Origin: Pseudolabrys sp.
GTDB lineage: Bacteria > Pseudomonadota > Alphaproteobacteria > Rhizobiales > Xanthobacteraceae
DNA: 40,748 nt
Direction of reading: 5' to 3'
Assembly: GCA_019247925.1 (NCBI GenBank)
Contig: JAFBAG010000195.1
Location: forward strand, 1 to 40,748
Part shown: piece after piece, positions 9,411-19,453 of the stretch
How positions within the stretch are numbered: the stretch's first letter is position 1
Layout: each line of letters starts with the position of its first letter
The notes under the pieces: generated by a model
The model's input: only the letters and a program-made list of their open reading frames with translations
Told to the model about the DNA's origin: nothing
Databases searched by the model: none
Position numbers and translations under genes: made by a program

Positions 9411-10388
9411 TCACTGGATTGGCGGCGGCGCATCGCATCGCGCCCCAACAGCAATATTTGTATGGACTGAGCTGCGGGCAGCCACGTGCGCGCTCTCGCC
9501 GATAGTCACGCGATCGCTGACGCTCACCTGGAAACCGAGCACGACATGGTCTTCCAAAGTCGCGCTCCCTGAAATTCCGCTCTGGGCGAGGATAATGCAG
9601 CGCCGCCCGATCGAAACATTTTGGCCAATATGCACAAGATTGTCGATCTTGCTTCCCTCTCCAATCACTGTGTCGCCCATAACACCGCGATTGATCGCCG
9701 TTCCCGCCCCGATCTCCACATCGTCCTGAATGATAACCCGCCCGACTTGCGGTACTTTTTCGTGTCCGTCGACGCCGTTGGCAGGAACGAAGCCGTCCTG
9801 CCCGATGCAGCAACTAGGGCGCACCACAACGCGGTCACCAAGCAGAGCGCACATGAGCGTCGTGCCTGCGCCGATCGAGCAATTTCGGCCAACTTTGACA
9901 TCGGGACCCAGCACCGCTCCGGCCCCAATCACCGTGCCGCTGCCGATCTCCGCCTGCGCGCTGACGATCGCTCCCGGATCAATTTGAACGTTCTCTTCAA
10001 GGCGGGCAGCATCGTGAATTACCGCACCCGCGTCGGAAACGCCTTTGAACATCGACGAGGGCCGCAGCGTTTCCGGAAACAGCGCGCGCGCTGCCAATAC
10101 AAAGGCTCGGTACGGGTTTTCCGCAATGATGACGCTGAGGGATGATGGTGCGCGCGCCAAATATTTTTCGGGCACGATGCATGCACCCGCCCGGGTTTGG
10201 ACCAGGTGGTCGAGGTCTTGGTCAGCATCAATAAAGGCAAGATCGCGTGCCCCTGCCCGGTCCAGCGCTGCAATTCCAAAAACGCGCCGGTTCGCGACGG
10301 CGTCGTTTTGCAAACGAGACGCGGTTAAGCTGGCAATTTCGGCCAGGTTCAGTCCGTTGCCACGTGCGAAAAAGTTTGGCTCGGTCAT
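9411..10388 (-). CDS. lpxD: UDP-3-O-(3-hydroxyacyl)glucosamine N-acyltransferase, short C terminus
   Basis: Adds the second 3-hydroxyacyl chain to the glucosamine nitrogen in lipid A synthesis. Visible parts: the N-terminal uridine-binding domain (residues about 1-110, ending in the NPYRAFVLAARALFPE segment), then hexapeptide repeats, with the GQDGFVPANG and QVGRVIIQDDVEIGAGTAINRG segments and the catalytic-histidine region IDNLVHIGQNVSIGR. I chose MTEPNFFARGNG as start instead of the track's start 28 codons further out, which would reach the bamA stop region. At 325 residues it is shorter than usual: it stops at AVGARCDAPPPIQ, where relatives continue with a Gly-Gly-x-Pro-Ala segment and a C-terminal helix of about 25-30 residues. 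See findings. Confidence 0.93.
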   Translation of the reverse strand: MTEPNFFARGNGLNLAEIASLTASRLQNDAVANRRVFGIAALDRAGARDLAFIDADQDLDHLVQTRAGACIVPEKYLARAPSSLSVIIAENPYRAFVLAARALFPETLRPSSMFKGVSDAGAVIHDAARLEENVQIDPGAIVSAQAEIGSGTVIGAGAVLGPDVKVGRNCSIGAGTTLMCALLGDRVVVRPSCCIGQDGFVPANGVDGHEKVPQVGRVIIQDDVEIGAGTAINRGVMGDTVIGEGSKIDNLVHIGQNVSIGRRCIILAQSGISGSATLEDHVVLGFQVSVSDRVTIGESAHVAARSSVHTNIAVGARCDAPPPIQ

Positions 10389-10425
10389 ACGGGCCAACGC
10401 CTTGAACGCGGTTTCGCTATGCGGC

Positions 10426-12894
10426 TTAGAACGATGTGCCGCCGCTGAACCGGAAGACCTGCGTGCGGTCAAACGGCTGCTTCATGAACGGATAGGCGAA
10501 GTCGAACCGGATCGGGCCCAGCGGCGAGTCCCACAAGAAGCCGATACCCGCCGCCGCGCGAACTTTCATGCCGTCCGGGGACACGTTGAGTGTTTCGCCC
10601 GTAACACTCCAGCTGCGCGGCCCTTTGTAATCCCAGAGCGAACCAGCGTCGACGAAGGCTGCGAGCTTGATCCCGATTTCCTTCGGCAAGAAGTAGAGCG
10701 GAGTTTGCGCTTCCGCGGATGCGCCCCAGAACATCGAGCCGCCGAGCGGATCCTGTGTCGAAGTGCCAAGGTCGCGCGGCCCGAAGCCCGACGGCGCAAA
10801 GCCGCGCACCAGGTTTGGACCCATCTGGAAATGGTCGAGGCTGCGCAGGCCCCCACTGCCCCAGCCTGCAACGTGGCCGGCCTGTAGCTTCAACAAGCCT
10901 ATGACGTCGGGCAGCACTTCGTAGTAATTGCGCATTTCGCCTGTGGTGCGGATGAACTTCACATCGCCGCCCACGCCGGCGAAGTCCTGGCGCAGCTCGA
11001 ACATTCCGCCGCTGGTGGGGCTCTTGTTGTTGTCGAGGGTGTTATAGGCGAGCGAGTAGCCCAACACCGAGCCGATGACCGGCCCATTCGCCAATTCCCG
11101 GCGTACCGCGAGCGAGGCTTCGCCGTCGGCGTAACATTCGTCCGTACCGGGCGTTACCGGAAGCGTATGGGGCGTATATGGCGGCATCGCCGCGCCGGTC
11201 CCGAGCGGGCCCGCAGGCAAAATACAGTTATTGAATGGCCCCGGTAACGTGACCTTCTGCTGATAAATCGAATAGCGCGGCGCGAAGCTCAACTCTTCAG
11301 TCAAGGCGAAACCCAGCTTCAGATTTACGCCGATCGTCTCCGTGTCATAGGAGAGGTAATTCGAAGCGAGATTGCGTTTGTAGAAGACGTCGACGCCCGC
11401 ACCCATGCGGTAGCCGAGAAAGTATGGCTCCACGAACGACAACTCGGCACCACGTGTACGCTGGCCATAAGTCAGCGCGACGCGGGCAACCTGACCGCGG
11501 CCGAGGAGATTTCGTTCGCCGACAGCCACTTCGCCGAGCCACCCGTCGCTGGTCGAATAGCCGCCTGACAGCGAAAACTGGCCGGTCGACTGCTCTTCGA
11601 CCTCGACATTGAGGACGACGCGGTCGGGAGCGGAGCCCGGCTCGTTACTGATCTTGACGCGCTTGAAGTAGCCGAGGTTATTGAGGCGGCGTTCGGCGCG
11701 ATCGATCAGGGCGCGGTTGTATGCGTCGCCTTCGCCGATATCGAATTCACGGCGGACGACGTAATCGCGGGTGCGCGTATTGCCGCGTACGTTGATGCGC
11801 TCGATATAAACGCGCGGCCCTTCTTCAGCGCTGAAAACAAGGTTGACGGTTTTCGTCTCGAAATTGCGGTCGCCGCGTGGACGGATGGTCGAGAAGGCAA
11901 AACCGCGCTTGGCAGCCTCGATCGACATGCCTTCCACAGTTTTTTCGACCAGTTCGGCGTTATAGACGCTGCCAGGAGACAACTTCAGACGCGAGCGCAG
12001 AATGCCCGGGTCGATCGCAGCGACGTTGGAGACAACATCGACCGTACCGACGCGATATTGCGCACCTTCGTCGATCGTGAACGTGATCACGAAGGCTTTG
12101 ATGGCCGGATCATATTCGCCAATGGCGGAAACGATGCGAACGTCGGCGTAGCCGTGCTTCAGGTAGAAACGGCGCAACAGATCGCGATCGGCCTCGACGC
12201 GGTCCGGATCATAGATGTCGCCGGTCTGGAGGAAGCCCCAGAGCTTGCTCGTTTCGATGGTCTTGATGACTTCCTTGAGCCGCGAAGACGAAAAGGCGCG
12301 GTTGCCGACGAAATTGAGGCTTTGCACGCCGGTCTTTGCGCCTTCATTGACCTCGAAAACGAGGTCGACGCGGTTATTCGGCAATTCGATGGTCTTTGGC
12401 TCGACGCGCACGTCGAAACGGCCGCTACGGCGATAGATCTCGATAATGCGCTGGACGTCGGCCTGGACGGTCGGACGCGAAAGCGTCCCGCGCGGCTTGG
12501 ATTGAACTTCCGCGGAGAGCTGTTCGTCCTTGGCTTTCTTGTTGCCCTCGAACGCAACGCGGTTGATCACCGGGTTTTCGACGACCGTTACGACAATGCG
12601 TCCGCCAGGCTGGCTGATGCGGACATCCTGGAACAGGCCGGTCGCGATCAGGCTTTTCAGCGCTTCGTCGATACTGACGGCATCGAGGCGGCCGCTCGGG
12701 CCGGGACGGAAATAGGAGCGGATCGTATCGGTTTCGACACGGCGATTGCCTTCAACGACGATGGCCGAGCGGGCGCTCTGGGCGACCGCAACGTCCGAGG
12801 CCAATGCTCCGATGAAGGCGCACCCAATGAAGAGTCCGGGGAGGACAACAAGCGCGTAAACGACCCCCCTCACGCCCGCGACTACACGTCCCAT
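10426..12894 (-). CDS. bamA: Outer membrane protein assembly factor BamA
   Basis: Central subunit of the BAM complex that folds beta-barrel proteins into the outer membrane. The 822-residue product has an N-terminal signal peptide (hydrophobic core VVYALVVLPGLFIGCAFIG, likely cleavage after AVAQS) and five POTRA repeats across about 40-425, beginning IVVEGNRRVETDTIRSYF. A C-terminal 16-strand barrel follows and ends in FRFSGGTSF, with the terminal phenylalanine typical of outer-membrane proteins. The barrel contains the VRGF motif (LVRGFAPSGFGPRDLG). It lies 37 bases upstream of lpxD and 172 bases downstream of rseP, as in most Proteobacteria, tying protein and lipid A export to the outer membrane together. 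Confidence 0.97.
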   Translation of the reverse strand: MGRVVAGVRGVVYALVVLPGLFIGCAFIGALASDVAVAQSARSAIVVEGNRRVETDTIRSYFRPGPSGRLDAVSIDEALKSLIATGLFQDVRISQPGGRIVVTVVENPVINRVAFEGNKKAKDEQLSAEVQSKPRGTLSRPTVQADVQRIIEIYRRSGRFDVRVEPKTIELPNNRVDLVFEVNEGAKTGVQSLNFVGNRAFSSSRLKEVIKTIETSKLWGFLQTGDIYDPDRVEADRDLLRRFYLKHGYADVRIVSAIGEYDPAIKAFVITFTIDEGAQYRVGTVDVVSNVAAIDPGILRSRLKLSPGSVYNAELVEKTVEGMSIEAAKRGFAFSTIRPRGDRNFETKTVNLVFSAEEGPRVYIERINVRGNTRTRDYVVRREFDIGEGDAYNRALIDRAERRLNNLGYFKRVKISNEPGSAPDRVVLNVEVEEQSTGQFSLSGGYSTSDGWLGEVAVGERNLLGRGQVARVALTYGQRTRGAELSFVEPYFLGYRMGAGVDVFYKRNLASNYLSYDTETIGVNLKLGFALTEELSFAPRYSIYQQKVTLPGPFNNCILPAGPLGTGAAMPPYTPHTLPVTPGTDECYADGEASLAVRRELANGPVIGSVLGYSLAYNTLDNNKSPTSGGMFELRQDFAGVGGDVKFIRTTGEMRNYYEVLPDVIGLLKLQAGHVAGWGSGGLRSLDHFQMGPNLVRGFAPSGFGPRDLGTSTQDPLGGSMFWGASAEAQTPLYFLPKEIGIKLAAFVDAGSLWDYKGPRSWSVTGETLNVSPDGMKVRAAAGIGFLWDSPLGPIRFDFAYPFMKQPFDRTQVFRFSGGTSF

Positions 12895-12983
12895 GCCTTA
12901 CGCGCCCTCATCCCCAAGCTTGGCCGATACGGCGGCCGATTCCGCAGCGAATCCAACCGTATTTGAGGCTTGTTCTGGCCAGT

Positions 12984-13011
12984 TCTTTACAGCGTTTTCG
13001 TGGCACTGCAA
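12984..13011 (-). promoter_or_regulatory. Weak candidate promoter before bamA
   Basis: In the 172-base rseP-bamA gap the minus strand reads TTGCAG (13011-13006), a 16-base spacer, then TAAAGA (12989-12984). Both boxes deviate from consensus. The gap is long compared with other junctions in this block, which makes an internal promoter plausible. Nothing else was seen in this gap. Confidence 0.3.
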
Positions 13012-13066
13012 CCGCCGACCCGGCCAAGGTCCTCTTTTCCCTCAGAAAGTTGCCCCGCGACAACGA

Positions 13067-14218
13067 TTATGACGTGTAGAGGTGAATGATGTCGTTAAAG
13101 GTCGCGAAAATCATGAGCATCACCACGATCGCGAGCCCGATTCTGAACCCCATTTCCTGCGCCCGCTCTGACAGCGGGCGGCCCCGCATCGCCTCAATGG
13201 CATAGAACAAAAGGTGACCGCCATCCAGCAGAGGTATCGGGAAGAGGTTCAGCAAACCGATCGACACGGACAAAACCGCTGCCAAATGCAGCAAGGGCAC
13301 CAGCCCCCCGGTCGCCACCTGTCCGGATACCTGGGCGATCCGGATCGGTCCCCCGAGCTGATCGGCGCCTTCGCGGCCGGCGAATATGCCTCCGATGTAG
13401 CTCATGGTGCGCTCGATCACGAACCACGTCTCGCCCACGCCCATGCCGAGGGCGGCGAGCGGACCGACCCTCTCCGTTTTCACATCGCCCGGCGCCATTG
13501 ATCGGCTTATGCCGAGAACTCCAACGCGGTGTGTGTTGCCGAAGTTGTCCTTGAGCTCCTTCAGCGCCGGCACGGCTTTGATTTGCCTCCGCTCGCCACC
13601 GCGATCGACCTCGACCGAAAGCGTCTCGCCAGCGCTGACGCTGACAATCCGCTGCATTTCCGAAAAACTATCGATCTTGCGCCCGTTGATGGCGAGGACA
13701 ATGTCGCCCGCCTGGAAACCCGCATCGGCGGCAGCGCTGCCCGCCTGAATGGTGTCAACGCGCGCCGTCGTGGTCTGCTTCCCAACCACCATGAAAATCC
13801 CGGCGAATATTGCGATCGCCAGCAGGAAATTAGCGACAGGACCGGCCACGACGACCGCGGCGCGGGGGCCGACCTTCTGATGCTGGAAGCTTTCGGCCTT
13901 CTCGGCCGGCGTCATGGCCTGGAGCGACGCATTATCGGGCGTGCTGGCCGCGCTCTCATCGCCGAAAAATTTGACATAGCCGCCGAGCGGGATAGCGGAA
14001 ATCTTCCATCGTGTGCCGTGGCGATCGTTGAATCCGATCAGTTCGGGTCCAAAACCGATCGAAAACACCAAAACCCGAATGCCGCAGCGTCGTGCGATCC
14101 AGAAATGGCCGAGTTCGTGAAAAAACACGACGATCGTGAGTACGAAGAGAAACGGAATGACGTAGCCCGTTATCCCGCCGCCAAATGCACTCAAACCACC
14201 AAGAACGCTCGATCCCAT
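13067..14218 (-). CDS. rseP: Site-2 intramembrane metalloprotease RseP (MmpA/EcfE type)
   Basis: Zinc protease that cuts transmembrane anchors, for example anti-sigma factors, and remnant signal peptides within the inner membrane. The 383-residue product has the zinc site HELGH at residues 34-38 inside the first transmembrane helix. A PDZ domain lies around 130-210 (GFQAGDIVLAINGRKI), and the second metal-ligand motif LLDGGHLLFY is near 330. C-terminal hydrophobic helices follow. The length fits alphaproteobacterial forms with a single clear PDZ domain, shorter than the E. coli protein with two. The gene is 59 bases downstream of dxr and upstream of bamA, the conserved neighbourhood. Confidence 0.95.
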   Translation of the reverse strand: MGSSVLGGLSAFGGGITGYVIPFLFVLTIVVFFHELGHFWIARRCGIRVLVFSIGFGPELIGFNDRHGTRWKISAIPLGGYVKFFGDESAASTPDNASLQAMTPAEKAESFQHQKVGPRAAVVVAGPVANFLLAIAIFAGIFMVVGKQTTTARVDTIQAGSAAADAGFQAGDIVLAINGRKIDSFSEMQRIVSVSAGETLSVEVDRGGERRQIKAVPALKELKDNFGNTHRVGVLGISRSMAPGDVKTERVGPLAALGMGVGETWFVIERTMSYIGGIFAGREGADQLGGPIRIAQVSGQVATGGLVPLLHLAAVLSVSIGLLNLFPIPLLDGGHLLFYAIEAMRGRPLSERAQEMGFRIGLAIVVMLMIFATFNDIIHLYTS

Positions 14219-14277
14219 ACGATTGGTCCCCGTTACGCCCCAATGGCCGTACCGGCCTCATCGGCCGGTCCAACTCC

Positions 14278-15504
14278 CTAACATGCCTTTGCGGCAATTT
14301 CCGGCAAGAGGTTCCGCGCCAATTGTCTTGCATTATGGTCAATGGCCAAGGCGGCTTCGAGGCTCGGCGGCTCTTGCAGCAGACCCTGAGCCTCTGCGGC
14401 CTCCAAAGTGGCCTCCACCAGCGCTGCAATGGCGGCAAAGCCAAGCCGGCGCGCCAGGAATTCGTCAACGCCGACTTCGTTTGCCGCGTTCAGCACGGTC
14501 GGCGCCGCTCCGCCCCGGATCAGCGCCTCGCGGGCCAGTCGCAAGGCAGGAAAGCGCTGCAGATCCGGCTCCTGGAAAGTGAGGGAGCCGATCTGGCGCA
14601 AATCGAGCCGCGGCGCTGGGGTGGAAATCCGCGCCGGCCAAGCCAGACAATGCGCGATCGGCACACGCATATCTGGCGGGCCGAGCTGGGCGACCATCGA
14701 ACCGTCGCGAAATTCCACCAAGCCGTGAACCACGGATTGAGGGTGAACCAGCACATCGATCTCGTCGGACTCAAGGTCGAAGAGATGATGCGCTTCGATG
14801 AGTTCGAGGCCCTTGTTCATCATGGTCGCTGAATCGATGCTGATCTTCGGTCCCATCGACCAATTCGGATGGCGCAAAGCCTGCTCGGGCGTCGCGGCGC
14901 GGATGGCATCGTTCGGCCAGGTTCGAAATGGCCCGCCGGACGCGGTGATAATCACCCGGCGCACGTCGACCCGGGCGCCGGCACTCAAAGCCTGGAAGAC
15001 GGCATTGTGCTCGCTGTCGACCGGCAGCACGGTTGCCCCCATCGCTGCCGCGCGACCCATAAACAAACTTCCCGCGCAAACCAGGCATTCCTTATTGGCG
15101 AGCGCGATTGTGGCGCCTCGATCAATGGCGGCCATGGTTGGACGGAGTCCAGTCGCGCCGCTGATCGCCGCCATCACCCAATCCGCGGGACGTTGCGCGG
15201 CTTCGATGACCGCCTGCTCACCTGCTGCGGCCTCAATGCCGGAACCGGCCAGAGCAGCCTTTAGCTCGGAATAGTAATCGTCGTCAGCGATGACCGCGAG
15301 GCGCGCGCCCAGCTCACGCGCGATCTTCGCCAATCCGGCTGCATTACGCCGCGCCGTCACCGCTTCCACGGCGTAAGAATTTTTTTGAGCGCGCAGAAGA
15401 TCGACAGTGCTGGCTCCGACCGAACCCGTGGCGCCCAATACTGTAACGCTTCGGGGTTGGTTCTGTCTTGCGCTTTGCGCGCGGATCAGCGGCGCGGCTT
15501 TCAT
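14278..15504 (-). CDS. dxr: 1-deoxy-D-xylulose-5-phosphate reductoisomerase
   Basis: Converts DXP to 2-C-methyl-D-erythritol 4-phosphate with NADPH, the first committed step of the MEP isoprenoid pathway that feeds UppS two genes upstream. The 408-residue protein shows the NADPH-binding [19 protein letters not shown] near residues 18-36, [11 protein letters not shown], the metal- and substrate-binding [12 protein letters not shown], and ITASGGPFR with the flexible loop. I use [11 protein letters not shown] as start; the track start lies inside cdsA. The resulting junction with the cdsA stop is a 4-base gap. The C-terminal domain ends normally (AAKAC). Confidence 0.96.
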   Translation of the reverse strand: MKAAPLIRAQSARQNQPRSVTVLGATGSVGASTVDLLRAQKNSYAVEAVTARRNAAGLAKIARELGARLAVIADDDYYSELKAALAGSGIEAAAGEQAVIEAAQRPADWVMAAISGATGLRPTMAAIDRGATIALANKECLVCAGSLFMGRAAAMGATVLPVDSEHNAVFQALSAGARVDVRRVIITASGGPFRTWPNDAIRAATPEQALRHPNWSMGPKISIDSATMMNKGLELIEAHHLFDLESDEIDVLVHPQSVVHGLVEFRDGSMVAQLGPPDMRVPIAHCLAWPARISTPAPRLDLRQIGSLTFQEPDLQRFPALRLAREALIRGGAAPTVLNAANEVGVDEFLARRLGFAAIAALVEATLEAAEAQGLLQEPPSLEAALAIDHNARQLARNLLPEIAAKAC

Positions 15505-15508
15505 CGAA

Positions 15509-16396
15509 TTACCATACCAACAAACCTTGCGCGGGCGCTTCGAATCCGCCGCGCAGAATTCCGACACTCGTTGCAACACATATCGCGGCCCAAAATCCGT
15601 CCAGACGATCCATCACGCCGCCATGACCCGGAATGAGTGTGCCGGCATCTTTGGCATCAAAATGACGCTTCACGGCCGATTCAAGCAAATCACCGGCTTG
15701 CGACGCGATAGAAAGCGAAAACGCGATTGCCACGACAGGAATGACACGAACGCCCGCGTAGGGCGCAAAAAGCGCAGCCAGCATCACGGCGCCAAGCGTT
15801 CCGGCCAATGCGCCGCTCCAGGTTTTCTTAGGGCTTATCGAAGGCGCCAGCTTCGGTCCGCCAATCGCGCGGCCGACGAAATAGCCGATGATGTCGGTAG
15901 CCCAGACGACGATGAAGACCAAAAGAATAGCCGCGATCCCCAGCTGCGGATCATCGCGCAAAAAAATCGGCGCGAGCGCAAGCGCACCCGCATAGCCAAG
16001 CCCCGCCGCCATCCAAAGACGGCGCGCCGCCGGCGCAAAGACCACGACTGCGAAAGCGCCAAGCATGATAAGCAGGATCGCGACCATCGGGCGGCTAAAC
16101 TCGGTCATCAGCGCCGACACGATGATGGCAACGGCACCCGCGCCGAATGCCAGCTGGCCGCCCGCACGATCGACAAGCGCGCTCCACTCCCACATCACGG
16201 CGACAGCAGCCGCCGTCCAGAAAATACCGAATGGCCACTCGCCGAAATAGGTGACCGCGAGCGCGGCCGGGGCCAAGACCACAGCCGACGCGATGCGAAG
16301 CGTCAGATTGCTGGCTGCCACGCTACGAACCAGTCTTCGCGACAACGCCGCCAAACCGGCGTTCGCGGCGGCGATACTCGTTGATCGCCGCCTCAA
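15509..16396 (-). CDS. cdsA: Phosphatidate cytidylyltransferase
   Basis: Makes CDP-diacylglycerol from phosphatidate and CTP at the inner membrane, the branch point for all phospholipids. The protein has about eight hydrophobic segments and the family signature near the C terminus ([31 protein letters not shown]). The start is uncertain. The track start is a TTG at 16396 that overlaps uppS by 74 bases and gives 295 residues. A GTG at 16321, one base after the uppS stop, gives 270 residues beginning [18 protein letters not shown] and is at least as likely. Neither has a strong Shine-Dalgarno. Order uppS-cdsA-dxr is conserved across Proteobacteria. Confidence 0.93.
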   Translation of the reverse strand: MRRRSTSIAAANAGLAALSRRLVRSVAASNLTLRIASAVVLAPAALAVTYFGEWPFGIFWTAAAVAVMWEWSALVDRAGGQLAFGAGAVAIIVSALMTEFSRPMVAILLIMLGAFAVVVFAPAARRLWMAAGLGYAGALALAPIFLRDDPQLGIAAILLVFIVVWATDIIGYFVGRAIGGPKLAPSISPKKTWSGALAGTLGAVMLAALFAPYAGVRVIPVVAIAFSLSIASQAGDLLESAVKRHFDAKDAGTLIPGHGGVMDRLDGFWAAICVATSVGILRGGFEAPAQGLLVW

Positions 16397-17078
16397 GCGC
16401 CGCGCGGTCGAAATCAGGCCAATAAGTCGGCACGAAAATCAGTTCGCTGTAGGCCGACTGCCAAAGCAGAAAGTTCGAGAGCCGCTGCTCCCCGCTAGTG
16501 CGAATGATCAGATCAGGGTCCGGGATGTCAGGCGCATCGAGAAAGCGCGCGAAATTCTCGACCTTAACAGCATCGAATTGCACTTCCCCGTCGGCGATGG
16601 CCTTCGCCATCCTCAAAGCCGCGCGCACAATTTCCTGACGTGCGCCGTAGTTGAAGGCCACGACCAATGTCAGCCCCGTATTCGCTTTGGTGCGTTTTTC
16701 CGCCTCGTCCAGCAGACGGAGAATATCTGGCTTGAGATCGCCGCGTTCTCCGATAATGCGCACGCGCACATTATTGGCATGAAGCTCGGCCAGATCGTTG
16801 CGCACGAACAAGCGCAGCAGACCCATCAGGTCGTTGATCTCGGGCGCCGGCCGCGACCAGTTTTCGGCGCTGAAGGAAAAAATTGTGAGAAAGCGAACGC
16901 CCAGTTCGCCGGCCGCGCGCACGGTACGTCGCAGCGCTTCGACACCTCGCCGATGACCTTCGCCTCGCGGCAGTCCTCGGGCCTGCGCCCAGCGGCCATT
17001 GCCGTCCATAATGATGGCAACATGCTGCGGCACCTGAAAGCTCGGCTGCGCGGCCGCTGGATGAACTGTATCGGCCAT
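16323..17078 (-). CDS. uppS: Undecaprenyl (polyprenyl) diphosphate synthase
   Basis: Cis-prenyltransferase that extends farnesyl diphosphate with isopentenyl units to the C55 carrier needed for peptidoglycan and surface polysaccharides. The 251-residue product shows the diphosphate-binding [20 protein letters not shown] near residues 19-38, [15 protein letters not shown], and the C-terminal signature [21 protein letters not shown]. It ends in an arginine-rich tail ([12 protein letters not shown]). It lies 10 bases downstream of frr and directly upstream of cdsA. Together with dxr it makes this stretch an isoprenoid-carrier supply unit. Confidence 0.97.
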   Translation of the reverse strand: MADTVHPAAAQPSFQVPQHVAIIMDGNGRWAQARGLPRGEGHRRGVEALRRTVRAAGELGVRFLTIFSFSAENWSRPAPEINDLMGLLRLFVRNDLAELHANNVRVRIIGERGDLKPDILRLLDEAEKRTKANTGLTLVVAFNYGARQEIVRAALRMAKAIADGEVQFDAVKVENFARFLDAPDIPDPDLIIRTSGEQRLSNFLLWQSAYSELIFVPTYWPDFDRAALEAAINEYRRRERRFGGVVAKTGS

Positions 17079-17088
17079 CGGCTTTGCC

Positions 17089-17652
17089 TCAGACGGTGAG
17101 GATTTCTTTTTCCTTGCCGTTCAGCATGTGATCGACGTCAGCGATCGCCTGGTCGGTGGCTTTTTGTATGTCGCCCGAAAAGCGGTCGTGTTCATCCTTG
17201 CTGATCTTGTGGTCTTTTTCCAATTTCTTGATGACGTCGAGACCGTCGCGCCTGACATGACGGACCGCCACTCGCGCTGCTTCCGCATATTTATGCGCGA
17301 CCTTCACCAGCTCCTTGCGGCGCTCCTCATTGAGCTCGGGAATGCGAAGTCGGATCATCTGGCCTTCAGTCGACGGCGTGAGACCGAGGTTCGCGGCGAT
17401 GATCGCCTTCTCGACAGCCGTGACCTGCGACTTGTCCCACACGTTGACCGCCAGCATGCGCGGCTCAGGCACTGTCACCGTCGCGACCTGGACGAGCGGC
17501 ATTTGCGCGCCATAGGCCTCGACATGGATCGGATCAAGCATGTGCTGCGAGGCTCGCCCCGTGCGTAGCCCCGCGAGTTCGCTCTTGAGCGCGGCAAGCG
17601 CGCCCTGCATGCGGCGCTTGAGCTCATTGATGTCGTGCGTCGTAACCGCCAT
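17089..17652 (-). CDS. frr: Ribosome recycling factor
   Basis: Splits post-termination ribosomes with EF-G. The 187-residue length matches the family exactly. Typical segments are visible: [18 protein letters not shown] at the start of the long helical domain, [24 protein letters not shown] in the small beta domain, and [31 protein letters not shown] in the returning helices. It sits 33 bases downstream of pyrH and 10 bases upstream of uppS, in the conserved pyrH-frr order. Confidence 0.98.
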   Translation of the reverse strand: MAVTTHDINELKRRMQGALAALKSELAGLRTGRASQHMLDPIHVEAYGAQMPLVQVATVTVPEPRMLAVNVWDKSQVTAVEKAIIAANLGLTPSTEGQMIRLRIPELNEERRKELVKVAHKYAEAARVAVRHVRRDGLDVIKKLEKDHKISKDEHDRFSGDIQKATDQAIADVDHMLNGKEKEILTV

Positions 17653-17685
17653 GCCTGATCCTCACTTACTTCGCGACGCCGCCTC

Positions 17686-18396
17686 TCAGCCGACCTGCGT
17701 CGCGCGTCCCTTCCCGCTCAAAACCTGCTCGATCGCGCCTTTCCCGTGAATGGAAAAAACGATGATAGGCAGGCGGTTTTCACGGGCAAGGGCAAAGGCT
17801 GCTGCGTCCATCACCTGAAGGTTCTTTTCAAGAGCCTCCTGGTGCGAAAGCTTGTCGTATCGCGTGGCCTTGGGATCCTTTTTCGGATCCGCGCTGTAGA
17901 CGCCATCGACCGAGGTAGCCTTGAGAACCGCGTTGGCGTCGAGTTCAGCCGCACGCAGGACCGCGGTCGTGTCGGTTGTAAAAAACGGATTGCCCGTGCC
18001 GGCTCCCAAAAGGACGACCCGTCCCTTGTCCAGGTTCTTGATGGCACGCTTTCGGCTGTAATTTTCGCAAACGGCCGGCATTGCGATCGCCGACAGCGTC
18101 CGCGCCTCGCGTCCCTTGCGCTCGATTGCGGCTTCGAGCGCGAGACAATTCATGATGGTCGCCAGCATTCCCATCGTGTCGCCGACGGCCCGCGGCACGC
18201 CGCGCGACGAGACTTCGACGCCACGAAAGATGTTGCCGCCGCCGACCACGACACCGAGCTGAACACCGAGCTTCGCTGCCGCGACCAGGTCGTCGGCGAT
18301 CCGCTCGACGGTTGCCTGGTCGATGCTGACGCCATTAGCGCTCAGCGCTTCGCCGGAGATTTTGACGATGACGCGCTTATAAGCGGGGCTGCTCAT
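17686..18396 (-). CDS. pyrH: Uridylate kinase (UMP kinase)
   Basis: Phosphorylates UMP to UDP; a bacterial amino-acid-kinase-family enzyme, normally hexameric and regulated by UTP and GTP. The 236-residue product begins with the conserved [14 protein letters not shown] and has [11 protein letters not shown] and [20 protein letters not shown]. It ends in [20 protein letters not shown], the usual C terminus. I chose the ATG of MSSPAYKRV; the track adds 10 codons with no family similarity. A terminator separates it from tsf upstream, so pyrH probably has its own promoter in the roughly 50 bases left, though none stands out. Confidence 0.97.
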   Translation of the reverse strand: MSSPAYKRVIVKISGEALSANGVSIDQATVERIADDLVAAAKLGVQLGVVVGGGNIFRGVEVSSRGVPRAVGDTMGMLATIMNCLALEAAIERKGREARTLSAIAMPAVCENYSRKRAIKNLDKGRVVLLGAGTGNPFFTTDTTAVLRAAELDANAVLKATSVDGVYSADPKKDPKATRYDKLSHQEALEKNLQVMDAAAFALARENRLPIIVFSIHGKGAIEQVLSGKGRATQVG

Positions 18397-18443
18397 GATG
18401 ACGATCCCAAGGCCGGCTCGACTCAAACAGCACGCGGGCGACT

Positions 18444-18472
18444 ATAAAGAAAGGGCGGCCGAAAGACCGCCC
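18444..18472 (-). terminator. Intrinsic terminator after tsf
   Basis: Read on the minus strand: GGGCGG, loop TCTTTCGG, CCGCCC, followed by the T-rich run TTTCTTTAT. It lies 9 bases after the tsf stop and 48 bases before the pyrH start. It would close the rpsB-tsf transcript. Confidence 0.8.
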
Positions 18473-18481
18473 ATCCTGTGC

Positions 18482-19405
18482 TTATCTTTGGCCGGCCGCC
18501 GCGGCGACCTCGGCAGCAAAATCGGCCTCCTGCTTCTCAATCCCTTCCCCCAGCGCAAAGCGAAGATAGCCGGTGACTTTCACCGGGGCACCGACTTGGC
18601 TTTCCGCTTCCTTGAGCGCCTGGGCGACGTTTTTCTTGTCGTCGTGAACATAGGTCTGCTCGAGCAGCGTGGCTTCCTTGTAAAAAGTCTTAAGCCCGGA
18701 CTCGACGATCTTGTCGATGACATTCGCGGGCTTGCCCTGCTGCTTGTACTTGTCGGCGAGCACGTCTTTTTCCCGCTTCACGATATTGGGATCCATGCTC
18801 GCGGCATCGATCGCTTGCGGATTGGATGCGGCGATATGCATGGCGATCATCCGGCCCAGCGTCTTGAGCTCGTCCGCCTTGCCCGAGGATTCGAGACCCA
18901 CCAGAACACCGATCCGGCCCAGGCCGTCGGTGACGGACGAGTGAACATAACTGCCGACCGCGCCCTGCTTGACCTCAAGCGCGCCGGCGCGGCGCAACGT
19001 CATGTTTTCACCGATCTTGGCGATAGTGTCGTTGATCGCTTCCTCGACAGTGATCGCGCCGGCCTTGGCCTTCTTGATCGCCTCGACGTCGGTCCCTGCG
19101 CCGTGGGCGACGTCCGCGATCATCTTCACCAGACCCTGGAACAGGTCGTTGCGGGAGACGAAGTCCGTTTCAGAATTGACCTCGACGAGCACGCCCTTCG
19201 TGCCGCGCACGCTGACGCCAATGAGGCCTTCCGCAGCGACGCGGCCGGCCTTCTTGGCGGCTTTGGACAGCCCCTTCTTGCGCAGCCAATCCTGCGCGGC
19301 CTGGATGTCGCCCTTGGTCTCGGTCAGCGCCGCCTTGCAATCCATCATGCCGGCGCCGCTCGTCTCGCGAAGTTCTTTGACCATCGCGGCGGTAATTTCA
19401 GCCAT
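18482..19405 (-). CDS. tsf: Elongation factor Ts
   Basis: Nucleotide exchange factor that regenerates EF-Tu-GTP. The 307-residue product has the family N-terminus [19 protein letters not shown] (UBA-like domain), followed by the catalytic segment [13 protein letters not shown] with the TDFV motif that contacts EF-Tu. Coiled-coil and core repeats come next, ending in the [19 protein letters not shown] region. The track start at 19408 is a GTG; the adjacent ATG at 19405 ([12 protein letters not shown]) is the better start. It is 48 bases downstream of rpsB, the universal rpsB-tsf pair, and is followed by a terminator. Confidence 0.98.
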   Translation of the reverse strand: MAEITAAMVKELRETSGAGMMDCKAALTETKGDIQAAQDWLRKKGLSKAAKKAGRVAAEGLIGVSVRGTKGVLVEVNSETDFVSRNDLFQGLVKMIADVAHGAGTDVEAIKKAKAGAITVEEAINDTIAKIGENMTLRRAGALEVKQGAVGSYVHSSVTDGLGRIGVLVGLESSGKADELKTLGRMIAMHIAASNPQAIDAASMDPNIVKREKDVLADKYKQQGKPANVIDKIVESGLKTFYKEATLLEQTYVHDDKKNVAQALKEAESQVGAPVKVTGYLRFALGEGIEKQEADFAAEVAAAAGQR

Positions 19406-19453
19406 CACATGCCTTCTACACTTGAGAGATAAAATAGCGGCCAGCGGCGGAGG

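Noticed and set aside
12058-12966. 302-codon plus-strand ORF antisense to bamA
   Set aside because: It lies opposite well-supported BamA POTRA sequence; its translation is rich in Asp, Arg and Ala without domain features, as expected of a GC-rich shadow frame.
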